Assembly (NCBI RefSeq): GCF_001039355.2
Contig: NW_019773599.1
Coordinates: forward strand, 7,533-71,532
Source of the DNA: Lingula anatina
Taxonomy: Eukaryota > Brachiopoda > Lingulata > Lingulida > Lingulidae
DNA: 64,000 bases
Direction: 5' to 3'
Shown here one piece after another: positions 37,422-49,200 of the stretch (positions are counted from its first letter, which is position 1; each line of letters starts with the position of its first letter). The translations under genes and the position numbers were made by a program. A model generated the notes under the pieces. The model made no database searches. It had not been told where the DNA came from and was given only the letters and a program-made list of their open reading frames with translations.

Positions 37422-38140
37422 GATATTTATTGTTAAATCTGGATAACGGATACCAGACTGTGGCTGAGATGACTTCTGTGTAGGATAACTATTGTTGAAT
37501 CTGGATAACGGATATCAAGCTCCGGCTGAGATTACATCTGTGTAGGATACTGTTTTTGAATCGTGGTAACGGATACCAAGCTGTGGCTGAGATGACATCT
37601 GTGAAGGATAACTGTTGTTGAATCTGGATAACGGATACTAAGCTGTGGCTGAGATTACTTCTGTGTAGGATACTGTTGTTGAATCAGGATAACGGATACC
37701 AAGCTGTGGCTGACATGATATCTGTGTAGGATACTGTTGTTAGTGTGTATAATGGATACTGGCCAGGCTGTAGCTGATATGACACCTGGATAATGGATAT
37801 TGACCTAATTGTTGATGATATGAAACTGTTTAGGATATGGATATTAATATGGGTAACAGATACTAGCAAAGTTGTGGATGATATGACACCTGGATATTGG
37901 ATATTGGCCAAGCAGTGGCTTAGGTGACATCTGTTAAGGAGACTGATGTTAATGTGGATAATGGACACTGACCAGGCTGTATCTGAGATGATATCTGCCT
38001 AGGATACTGCAGTTTATGTGGATAACGGATACTGATTGGGCTGGTATCGACATGATACCTGGATAATGGATATTGGCCAGGCTGTGACTGATATGACCTC
38101 TGAATAATGGATGCTGATCAGGCTATCAGGTTGGATACAT
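37382..38140. repeat. Degenerate 41/62-bp minisatellite overlapping the CEP135 stop codon
   Basis: About 14 diverged units begin GGATAACGGATAC or similar and contain a GGCTGTGGCTGAGATGAC core. Unit lengths are about 59-64 bp, or about 41 bp where the TGTGTAGGATACTG segment is missing. The first unit is the end of the last CEP135 exon, including the TAG stop at 37419-37421. The rest lie in the 3'UTR. Divergence increases toward the right end. Confidence 0.9.
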
Positions 38141-39313
38141 ATGCCTTGCCTGAGAGAGAGAGCAAGGACCAGTGACTGAGGCAGTTTGAATACATCGTGT
38201 TGGTTTTGTGCAGAAAAAATAACTGTATGAAGTCATGCATTATGTTTGACAGTCCATAACTGAGTCATTCACTTTGTAAAACCCAAGTGACCTAGTATGA
38301 GTGACAAAAAAGGCTCTGTACTAATTGAAATGGAAGATCTCACAGCAGTATTTTTAAAACAAGATTTAGTGGGGGTTTTTTTAAAGTGATTTATATTTTT
38401 AAAATTTGTAATTTTAATATCCGTCAGAGAGTCATTTTGGTAAAAGTCACAGTAAATGGTGTAACGTTGGGTTCTCCCAGGCCAGTGAATTAAGCGGTAT
38501 AGTGTGCGTGGTTTGGAATAGTGACTCCCTACAGGCAGGATAGCGCCATTAAATTGTGGTATGCATGAGGAATATTTACAGCTACGTGGAATACATGCCG
38601 CCTTTGTGTGGTCAATTAACATATATACGACCACAAATGTAACAGCTCCAACTGCGAAGGCAGCAATTTCTTCAGGTCACTTGATGCTATCTATGCATGG
38701 AGAACTAACAGAAGCAGGGAGTTGAGGAGGACGCTTTGTCTGGAAGACTGGACGGTATTCTGACCGTGGTTAACATTGCGGTTATGTCTTGTCCACTTAA
38801 ATGAGACTACTTCATGCTACGTCCACTGCCATGCCGGATTTCACACTCAGGACAATCAACAGCCAATAATAACGTACATATATCTTATGACGTGTAGAAT
38901 TTAATCATTGAATTTTTAGGATTTTTTACTATGATCATATAATACATGTAAATCTGTGATTCCTGTGTTTTTTTATTGCGATGTGAACTTGTATTTGGCA
39001 CGTTATTTTGTGCATTTTAACGCGTGCCTTAAATGAAGTATTTGTAAAATGAAAATCCTTGTCTTATGTTTTAAGGGTATGATAGTTCACAGAGTTCACA
39101 GAAATGTCATTTTTAAATCATTGAATGTATATTTTATAGTTTTATGTTCGTTGAGTTTTCATTTATTCGTCTATGTTTTCTCCCCATTTCACGTTATGGA
39201 AATACAATTATTTAAACCACGTATGGTACGATGGTATTTATGTGTACAGATAATTTTAAACGCTTACAAATACTGCATGCATTTACTGAGTGTAGATATT
39301 TTATTATTTTATG

Positions 39314-39319
39314 AATAAA
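39314..39319 (+). terminator. CEP135 poly(A) signal
   Basis: AATAAA about 1.9 kb after the stop codon. It is the best candidate 3' end for a long AT-rich 3'UTR that includes the minisatellite. Confidence 0.5.
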
Positions 39320-39329
39320 TCTAATTGTT

Positions 39330-40835
39330 TGATAAAAACGCACTTTTTGCTCTCTGTGAATGACGACATCGCTCTGTGGCTGTTTCGCTGTCACGTGTAG
39401 CCGAAAAAATAAGGGCGTTCCGCCTGATGACCGTTGCTTCTAGACGTTTTTTTGCAGTCGGCTGCGGCTAGCCAAGATAGAGAAACGCCTACAACAGGGC
39501 AGCAATTTCAGTTGGGTTCTTTGTATAAAAAATGCCATTTATCCCTTAGTTGAGCCAACCTGATGAATGGTACAAAAGTATGATCAAATTTTGGCTTGGA
39601 GCGGACCTTTTGAAACTCGTCCCCCTCCACCCTGCCCCCACCCCACCACTTGCACCTATGTGTCTGTACTTGTATTCACGCGACCCGTTTTGAAGTAAAT
39701 AACAAAAAAAAAAAACAAAAAAAAACGGCATTTGAAGTCAGACAGAGAAAACAATATAAACTGCTATATATATATCAATTTATTTGGATAATAATAATAA
39801 TCAATGCATGCATCTTAGAGCTGTCCGAGTTTGGTGCGTGCTTTTAACATGGCCACGTGCGTCTATGGACAGGCAGCATGTGGGGCGTACGCTATCATGC
39901 TTAGAAAAATAAGTCCTGTCATAAGTCCTATCACTAAATCAGTTACACCTTACACCCTTGTCCATTCACGCTTAGGGTGTATCATGTCCACTGAGAAGCA
40001 GTATCTACTGTCCCTGTTTCATTGACGTTGGAAACAAATCGCTCTTGTCACGTCACTGAAAGGAAACCTGTGCCTGTAGCGATACTATAGAGCCAGCTAC
40101 AATGTACAACACAGTGCTCTTAGGAAATTCTTTTTAATAAACGAGAAGTACTAAAAGTTGGATAGATTTGATTCCATAAGGATTTTTCCTGCCAAAATGG
40201 ATTTTTCTCGTGGAAAAAGAATTTTCTCCTAACGAATCATTGCTCGACCCGTCTCTGCAAGTAGCCTGAAGAAACGGACAAAACGGACAAAAAACTCATA
40301 ACTTTCTTTTCAATTCAGCGGCCCATGCCACTTAAACTTATTTAACCTGTGCCCCGTCAAATTCACAAATAAAATATTCTAGATCAATTTAGGCAAATGA
40401 AAACGACAAAGACGCATTTTAAATAAACCACAATCACTTTAAAAATTACACATTGGTGGCTATATTACAATTGGCATATTTTATTACAGAAAATACTTAG
40501 AATACTTAGATTAACACATTCCTCAAACATATTTGAGGAAGAGCTTTTTAAGAGAGCTTTGTTACAAAACAAATATTTCAGTTAATATATAGGCTTATGC
40601 TTGTGGTTTCCTATTAGTATCAGGTTATTAGTGTTATTAGTGGTACTCGCATGTGCCAAGTCATCTTCACCGTCTGACTCCCTCAGAGTGTATACTTAAA
40701 ATGAAAACCTATTAGGCGACAAAGTCCCTTTTATTCCTTTGTTGTTTATTTTTTTCATGATTAGATAGTACACGAGACTTAGATGCGCAAAGCTTTAATA
40801 AGCCGTCCCTGAGTACAAATGTTTCAATATACAGC
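39330..40835. other. Intergenic between CEP135 and the secreted-protein cluster
   Basis: AT-rich sequence without supported coding exons. Poly-A runs lie near 39703-39725. No repeats of note. Confidence 0.5.
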
Positions 40836-40840
40836 AGGGT

Positions 40841-40847
40841 TATATAA
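40841..40847 (+). promoter_or_regulatory. TATA box of the acidic/Tyr secreted-protein gene
   Basis: TATATAA in the context GGTTATATAAGGC, 150 nt before the preferred start at 40997. It predicts transcription from about 40870. Confidence 0.6.
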
Positions 40848-40996
40848 GGCAGGAGTCTAGGAGGATGTAAGGCGGGCTCACCTGTTAGAAGTCTTCAGAT
40901 AGCTGCAGTGGTCTCTTGAAGGAACCAGGCAGCGGCGCTGGATATTTGACGTGATACAAAGTGAAACGATTTCCATCAAAACTGTACAGGAAAACA

Positions 40997-41425
40997 ATGG
41001 GCCCAAAACGATTCATCTTAGCTTTCCTTGCGATTGTTTCCGTTGGAGCCGCTTCAGCCCAGAAAGAAGGAATCAGATACTTGCTGTTGGACTACAGCCC
41101 CGATGTTCTTTCTGAAGAGGTGCATGGGTTAGATGAGCAGCCGCCATTGAGTGGAGTGCCAGAGTTCGGGGAGCTCCCTGAGGAAGAAGAAGAAGAAGAG
41201 AAAGAGGAGAAGCTGAGTCAGAGCACAGGACCAAGTGCCGAAACCTCAGATGACAGGGCCTTCGTGGTCCCGCTCCGTGTCCAGCTGCGTGGGCAGTACG
41301 GCAGTCCAATGGCCTACAGTATGTATACAGGGGGGCTGAGGAGATACGTGGACATCTATAACCGCGTCATCGGGAACAGGCAGAGATACAGGGGCCAAAA
41401 ATACGCCGCCACTTACAACTACTAG
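40997..41425 (+). CDS. Secreted protein with poly-Glu block and Tyr/Arg-rich C-terminus
   Basis: A 142-residue single-exon reading. The signal peptide is residues 1-21 (MGPKRFILAFLAIVSVGAAS, then A before QKEG). Residues about 38-75 are acidic, with a run of seven Glu. Residues 88-142 are basic and Tyr-rich (LRRYVDIYN, RYRGQKYAATYNY). An in-frame ATG at 40961 would add 12 residues before the hydrophobic core; I prefer 40997 for signal-peptide shape. A 3'UTR intron begins 15 nt after the stop (donor 41441, acceptor 41766) and contains a CT repeat. Poly(A) signals are at 42196 and 42203. I do not recognise the family. The charge split suits a mineral- or matrix-binding extracellular protein, as inference only. 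Confidence 0.8.
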   Translation: MGPKRFILAFLAIVSVGAASAQKEGIRYLLLDYSPDVLSEEVHGLDEQPPLSGVPEFGELPEEEEEEEKEEKLSQSTGPSAETSDDRAFVVPLRVQLRGQYGSPMAYSMYTGGLRRYVDIYNRVIGNRQRYRGQKYAATYNY

Positions 41426-41456
41426 TGATGATAATACTGGGTGAGTTGTGTGATTT

Positions 41457-41472
41457 AACTTCTTCTTCTTCT

Positions 41473-41526
<54 letters not shown>
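41457..41526. repeat. (CTT)n then (CT)n repeat in a 3'UTR intron
   Basis: TTC triplets followed by about 60 nt of CT dinucleotides with one TT interruption. It starts about 16 nt into the intron that follows the stop of the 40997 gene. Confidence 0.95.
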
Positions 41527-42195
41527 ATGAAATGCATATTTTATACATACATAGATGGATATGTATATTGCTACTTTTCCCGAAATGCCTTTCAATACTT
41601 GTCAATAACCGTCTTCATCTAGTCTGATTTATGCACGCCTTTTTGAAGTGACGCGTGTATCATGAGATGTATTTTTGATAGAAAAAATGTCATGAGTGGT
41701 TTTTAACGCGAACATTTTGTTTGTCTTTTATGAGATGTGTATTGTTATTATAAACTCAAATTTCAGGTTTCAGCCAGCCAACACCTTATACTGGATAACT
41801 GAACCAACCCGAGTTACGTACCCGTGCCCCATTACTTCTGAAGATGAACTCATTTAACAAGAAGGTCTGATTGGTATTTTTCGTGACTGTGAACGCCACC
41901 ACAACATTCGATGTTTCCGACTGTAATGAAAAATTACATTTGGGAATTTTTCCGGGCAAAACATCAGCACTGTACCCATTTGAGTCATTTCAATGGTAGT
42001 TGCTTCCAGATTCCAAACATACAAAAACTGCGTGGAAAACGAAACAGATTGATGGACCTTTGGGAATGATAAAAATGAACTATGGTCTCTTTTCTTGAAT
42101 ACTGTACTTTTTATATACAATGCATAAATAAGGAATCGACTAGGGAGAGGGAAGCAAAGTAAAACTATTTTATCTTAATTCTGTAAGCCCTTAAA

Positions 42196-42208
42196 AATAA
42201 ACAATAAA
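42196..42208 (+). terminator. Paired poly(A) signals of the 40997 gene
   Basis: AATAAA at 42196-42201 and again at 42203-42208, about 430 nt after the 3'UTR acceptor. Confidence 0.6.
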
Positions 42209-42214
42209 GACCGT

Positions 42215-45200
42215 AACATTCTGAAGTCAAACTTTCAGAATCTAATAACATTTTTTATATAATTTATAATTGTAATTGTCTTAAGTGTAAATAAGATGAA
42301 ATCTATTACACTAAAGGCATTGTTTAACTTTATTAAAATGAACATTATTATTATTATTGTGTGATACTTGTTGTTTTTCATGTAAGGCCAAAAGATGCAT
42401 TATGTATACACGTACGATGTAACGTATAGAGAGTGCTGGCATGAAACACTGCTCTCTGAACATCATACTATTATATCATAAAAAGTGCTAAAAGTGGTAT
42501 CTCAATCTCTCCGTACTTTGCTTGATAAATTTGTACACGTAATTTTTTGTAAAGACAAAGATCTAATCGATATTCCGCACGCCAGTAAGCTGCTTTTTCG
42601 ATATGAACTTAGTAAATCATTGCAACGAACATACTCAAATGCAATCTACGTGGCTTTCATTTATGTGAATAAATATAAAATATAAATATATAAATATAAA
42701 ATTTGATTCACACCTCACTCCACAACCCACTACTGAGTTTTCATATCCATAATAAGGCTAGAAGAGACATCGGTATATTAATCTTAACAGAGGGATTTTG
42801 ATAGTGTTTTTGCTTGATTTTTCCCTGTAGCCACTCTAGCCATATGTATTTATTCAGGGCACTGTCATCCAAATGTGTGAATATGTTTTGCTCCCTACGA
42901 AATAAAGTGTCACTTTTGGACCCCGAATTGCAACTTTTTTAAAGTTTCAATTTTTAAATTAAATTCAATTAAAATTTCCGTTTCTATTGATTCAGTGGGT
43001 AGGCTTATATCAGTCATATTTCTTTTGAATCACAAAATTTTCTTTCATTTGTCACGAATAACTTAAATGTTTATGTTTATAAAATAACTAAATGAGTGTT
43101 AGTTTGTATTTGTGTGCGCACGTGTGTGCGCGTGTGTGGTTTGGGTCGGGTGCTTGTGATTGCAATCAACAAACCTATTGCCTTTCTGCGTAAAGAATTG
43201 GTATTATTCAGTCTTTTTTGCAATATGTAATAAAACACTATCTAAACGATCGCATTAGAATCCTTCTTTTGTTCTTTGTTCTTGGTTCTTCTTTTAAATT
43301 GCTATTGTGACATTCTTTTGATTAAGTTAAGATTTCCGCCCTCTAGAGATTGGTATCTTCTACCGATTTCGAAAACTAAACGATTGACGAAAGGCACTCA
43401 AGACTCTGCACCCTGTGACACCCGGAAAAAAACTCTAAAAGTCAATGTCGAAGATTTATACACGCTCCCGATTAAGCACGTTGTCTACAGCATTTGAATA
43501 GTGAAGACAATTTTTACAGTTTAAAAAATTTGCATGCTCTGAGGCTGATGCCCCCCACCCCCGCCAACTGCCCCAGCCTTCCAAAACAGAATGGCGGATT
43601 CAACCCCAGTCAATAACCAAAAGAGAAGATCATATCAATAGGACTCAACTCTTCCCAGTGAACTATATGTTCGTTAAATCCGAGATAACTGTTCCTCAAC
43701 GTCATAATGAATCTATATCTGGCATAAAATGATATTGTAGGATACAAACTATTACATGTCAAGACGTGAAAATTGTGTTGGGTGTGGTTACCATTGTGGC
43801 GGTGTTAATTCGTTAAAATGAATGTTCTATACGTCCAAAATATACATACAAAGGAAAATCGCCGATAGCAAACCGCAATTAAAAAGCGGCAAGAAAACGC
43901 TGAGGTCTTCATCGATGGCGTTACATTTACTTAATTTTTTTTAAATTCTTCATAAATGCATATTATAGTGAAAGGTGCATGACAGACAAGGTCCCGTCAG
44001 GTGTTTGACATAAAAGTGTTTTCTAGAATTTAAAGCGAATTTTTTTCTAATATAATACAAAATATTTTAGAACTCAACAATACGTCCTTGCCATTTGAAG
44101 TGAAAATTTCAAAAACTTATTACAACAGTAAAATTTACAAGATGGCAAAAGCAGTTTGTTAGTGGTAATGAACCGTTTCTCGTTAAGAAACTCGGGCAAA
44201 GTGCTAGTTTTGAGTATTTGACAACGTTTCAGGATATCGTGAAATGTACGAAGTCATCCAGCGTATCATCATTAAAAAACGCAGTAAAAAGATAAACCAA
44301 TTCTCTTAAGTATTCTAATGCTTTTTAATATTTTAGTATTTAACGATACACTATAATGCCACATTAAGATGGAAGCAAGAACGGCAAGTATAATGTCTTA
44401 AGACTTATTGTCTAAAGACTTAAAAACATCGAATCAGGACCAAATAACATCAGTGATGGATGGAATAGCCCTTTCTATAAATGACCCAATACACGCTACT
44501 TTGCCCTTGTCTAGACACCCTAATGACAGCCCAGTCGGTACCACGGGCATGGGCGGGGGTGTCAGCCAATATCTCGCTTACGGAGGTTTGTTTTCACAAT
44601 ACAAATTAAAAAAGAAAAACAGGAAGCGAAATGAAAAAGAAATGGCACTGAAAGTATGCATTGCTAGCAAGAACTCTGGACCTTCTTTTGGTTATTGGTG
44701 ACTTTGAGTCTTATATTTGACAAATTGGCGTAATTTCCGGTCGTCTCCTGCACACTTACGAGTATCCTTGATGTCGTGTTTCGACAGGATTATATATCCC
44801 TTTTCCGATTTTATTTGGCGAATTTCTAGGTGTGGCTCCTAGATAGGAGACTGATTTAAAATTAACTGCATGCCTGCCTATTTATTGAACCCTTGTGGTT
44901 CTTTACTTTGGCAAAAGCTAAGAGTAATTAAAATCAAGGAGTTATAACAGTTATAACTCCTTGTTAAAATACACATTGTTTTCGAAGTATTGTGTCAACC
45001 ATCAACGTGCATGCCTTTTCCTGTTGTGTGAGCATGAACAAAATATAACATGAAAGTTAATGTATTTCCCACGATTTTCCCACGTTTTCTTCAACGATAC
45101 GCGTGCCCTTGCCATTTTAACCTTACGCGTTATCGTTTCACAAAATGTAAGCTTGAATTTACAGAAGTCAAACGGAGCTACGCTAAATGCATAGGTCAGG

Positions 45201-46085
45201 TGAAAAAAACATTTATGAAAAAGATTCAGTGCTTGCTATCCGCGTTTTGATCAAGATTTAAAGATTTGCTCTAATAACTAATTATATGTTAAGAGGTGGG
45301 AGAGTGATGAATTAACGATATTTACATTTTGGCATACAGCATAATTTTCCTCTCCTTTTTCAATAAAATAGACAAATATTTGATATTCTTTTAATTAAAT
45401 CGAAGTCACGTTCAATTACTTACCTGTTTGTATATGTCATGCACTGTGTGTACTGTATATACATATTACCACGTTTGACAGCGCTTGTAACATTATAAAC
45501 TGAATTATACTATTGCATAATATCAGGAAATGGGGTTGAGTCAAGTACACTTAGTAATGTAGAAACAATCAAATGATTGCAATTAGTTTTTTTTTTCATG
45601 CTCCATTGGCAGAGTTTGTATTGTTCTAAAGTTTAGATACAGAGCATAAAGACAACATACCCATGACCTTGAGCAACAAAGAGAGCAATGGGAGTTCCAT
45701 CCGTGCAAGATATCGCTAATAGGAGTTATCTTTTATCATGGCTTCACACATTATAACAGTAATAAAGCACACTCACAACGCTGTCTACCCTAATAACTGC
45801 GTAAGAGTAGGCGGAATGGCTGATAACCCGTTAGATCGTATGTTAATTATTTGAAACAATGATGGCTTCTCTCCAAAGTAAATTTGATGCGCGACCATAG
45901 ACTCAATAGTTCACATTATGTCAGATTGGCAGAATATATACAGGTGCTCGGCAAGAAAGATTTTACATGGGCCCTGTACATGTATAAAACTGGCCTGCTG
46001 CTGACTAAAATCCTCCCTACTAAATATACTTGTCCTTTGAAGAATAAAATAAGAAGTGGAATTGAAATGAACAGTGAGGTGTAAC
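42215..46085. other. Intergenic, 3.9 kb, no supported gene
   Basis: AT-rich DNA with scattered short frames only. A 29-nt hairpin (14-bp arms, 1-nt loop) lies at 44935-44963. I found no signal-peptide ORF here. Confidence 0.5.
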
Positions 46086-46091
46086 CTCACG

Positions 46092-46098
46092 TATATAA
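46092..46098 (+). promoter_or_regulatory. TATA box of the large repeat-protein gene
   Basis: TATATAA in the context CACGTATATAAATGCC, 192 nt upstream of the start at 46290. It predicts transcription from about 46125. Confidence 0.6.
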
Positions 46099-46289
46099 AT
46101 GCCAAAAACTTATCCCAGGTGCCGCCCCTTCTACGCCCTGTTTAGTACTAAAGTCCAACCTTGCATTATATCATTTCACCTCACATTTATCTCGTCACTT
46201 GCCAGAAGGAGAAGACAGAAAGAAAAAACAACATGGTGTGTTTCAATGCAGCCTGAAAAAACACAAAAAAAGGTGAAAAAAGGCAAGAC

Positions 46290-49200
46290 ATGGCGGTCCC
46301 ACTGCAACTCGCTCTTCTCGTGGCATGCGCGATGTCAGCACGTGCGACGTTTCTTCCGGCCAGTCCTCCATTTAACCCTTATCCGGGGTTGAATGGTCCA
46401 GCACCGCCATCACAACTTGTTACAGAGATTGACCTCGGCTTTATCCCATTTTTTCCGACTGGTCCCCTAGACACTGGTTTTGGGGCTTCGCCTGGAAACC
46501 TCAACAAGGACCCAAGATTAATTCCAGGTGCCGCGTCTAGGAGGGTAAATACCGGTGCGGTCAATAGTGCTGGTTCAGGTCAGAAGTTGGGCTTGTCACG
46601 GACAAGCACATTTGGAGCTTCTGCTGCTGGCAACGCCAATACGGTACCCAATGGCTTACCTCCAGTGGTTCCTCAAACAAGCGCTTCTTCTCAGAATGCA
46701 TATACCGCAAGGTTCCTGGGAATGCAAAGATCTGGGACGGTAAGAAGACCCGATAGAAGTCAGGTCAATCAAGCCAACATGGCAAATATGAGACGGTCCC
46801 CAGTTTTTCGTAGGGTCTCTGAGGTTCCGTTTATTAGCAAAGGAAGCATTCCTGCTCAGCCTTTGGCGACAGGTGGAAAATCTATCACCATGCAATATAC
46901 AGACAATACCAACCAGGGAAGTCTTCCTCCTATTACAGGTGCTACATCCCGAAGTAGCCAATATGGAGGCAACGCCAACCAGGTGGTCCTTCCTATTCTT
47001 CCAGCCAGAAAACCCCCCACCCTCCAATATGGAGGCAACACCAACCAGGGAAGTGTTCCTCCTCTTACAGGTCGAAAGTCCCTAACAGGCCAGTATGGAG
47101 GCAACAACAACCAGGTGGTCCTTCCTATTCTTCCAGCCAGAAAACCCCCCACCAGCCAATATGGAGGCAATACCAACAAGGTTGCCCTTCCTGTTCTTCC
47201 AGGCGGAAAACCTCCAAACATCCAATATGGAGGCAACACCAACCAGGGAAGTCTTCCTCCTATTACAGGTGCTACATCCCGAAGTAGCCAATATGAAGGC
47301 AATGCCAACCAGGTGGTCCTTCCTATTCTTCCAGGCGGAAAACCCCCAAACATCCAATATGGAGGCAATACCAACCAGGGAAGTGTTCCTCCTCTTACAG
47401 GTCCTAAGTCCCTAACAAACCAGTATAGAGGCAACGCCAACCAGGTGGTCTTTCCTATTCTTCCAGGTGGAAACCCCCCCACCAGCCAATATGGAGGCAA
47501 CACCAACCAGGTGGTCCTTCCTATTCTTCCAGCCAGAAAACCCCCCACCATCCAATATGGAGACAACACCAACCAGGGAAGTGTTCCTCCTCTTATAGGT
47601 GCTAAATCCCCAACTAGCCAATATGGAGACAACGCCAACCAGGTGCACACTCCTATTTTGACAGGTGGAAAATCCCTAACCAGTCAATACGGCGTCAACA
47701 CCAACCAGGGTAGCATTCCTACTTTGACAGGCGGAAAATCCTCAATTATCCAATATGGCAGTAACTCCAACCAGGGTTATGTTCCTAATCTTACAGGCGG
47801 AAGGCCCTCTACTAGCCAATATGGAGGCAACATCTACCAGGGTAGCGTTCCTATTTTAACAGGTGGAAAACCCTCCACAGGCCAATATGGAGGCAACATC
47901 AACATGGGAAGTGTTCGTCCTCTTACAAGTGCCCCAACCAGCCAATATGGAGGCAAGGCGAACCAGGTGTACGTACCTATTTTAACTGATGGAAAATCTC
48001 CAACCAGTCAATATGGAGGCAACAACAACCAGGGTAGCGTTCCTATTCTCACAGGCGGAAAACCCTCCACCAACCAATATGGAGGCAACAACAACCAGGG
48101 TAGCGTTCCTATTCTTACAGGCGGAAAACCCTCCACTAACCAATATGGAGGCAACATCGACCAGGGCAGCGTTCCTACTTTAACAGGTGAAAAACCCTCC
48201 ACCAACCAATATGAAGGTAACATCTACCAGGGTAGCGTTCCTATTTTAACAGTTGGAAAACCTTCCACCAGCCAATATGGCAGCAACACTAATCAGGGTA
48301 GCGTTCCTATTCTTACAGGTGGAAAACCCTCCACCAACCTATATGGAGACAACAACGACCAGGGTAGCGTTCCTATTTTAAGAGGTGGAAAACCTCCCAC
48401 CAACCAATATGGTAGCAACACCAATCAGGGTAGCGTTCCTATTCTTACAGGTGGAAAACCCTTCACCAACCAATATGGAGGCAAGGGGAACCAGGTGCAC
48501 GTACCTATTTTAAGTGGTGGAAAATCTCCAACCAGTCAATATGGAGGCAACAACAACCAGGGTAGCGTTCCTATTTTTCCAGGCGTAAAACCCTCCACCA
48601 ACCAATATGGAGGCAACATCGACCAGGGTAGCATTCCTATTCTAACAGGCGGAAAACCCTCCACCAGCCAGTATGGAGGCAACATCAACCAGGGTAGCGT
48701 TCCTATTCTAACAGGCGGAAAACCCTCCATTAGCCAATATGGAGGCAACATCAACCAGGGTAGCGTTCCTATTTTTACAGGCAGAAAACCCTCCACTAGC
48801 CAATATGGAGGCAACAACCACCAGGGTAGCGTTCCTATTTTAACAGTTGGAAAACCTTCCACCAGCCAATATGGCAGCAACACCAATCAGGGAAGCGTTC
48901 CTATTTTTCCAGGCGTAAAACCCTCCACCAACCAATATGGAGGCAACATCAACCAGGGTGGCGTTCCTATTCCTCCAGGCGGAAAACCCTCCAGCAGCCA
49001 ATATGGAGGCATCAACAAAAAGGCAAGCGTTCCTGCTCTGTCTTTGCCGACAGCTGGAAAAGTCAGAAAGGTTTCAATTATAGACCAAGACAAGAAAAAA
49101 TATGTAGCTTTGCCCCCCTTGGTGAAAGGTGGAAAACCCGTTAAGGTCCATAAAAGAGGCAGAACCAACCAGGGCCAAGTTGCTCTAGAGAGAAACAAGT

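Noticed and set aside
38269-38634. 121-codon minus-strand ORF in the CEP135 3' region
   Set aside because: No domain or splice context; probably 3'UTR antisense.
44408-44701. 97-codon ORF with a Gly/Tyr patch inside the secreted-protein region
   Set aside because: It has no signal peptide and no promoter motif, and the body is Lys/Asn-rich. It does not fit the cluster design.
46856-47650. 264-codon antisense ORF (and several shorter ones) across the large repeat gene
   Set aside because: The 66-bp repeat has no stops in some antisense frames, so any antisense reading stays open. It has no signal peptide or domain, and the sense frame is 1578 codons with a signal peptide.
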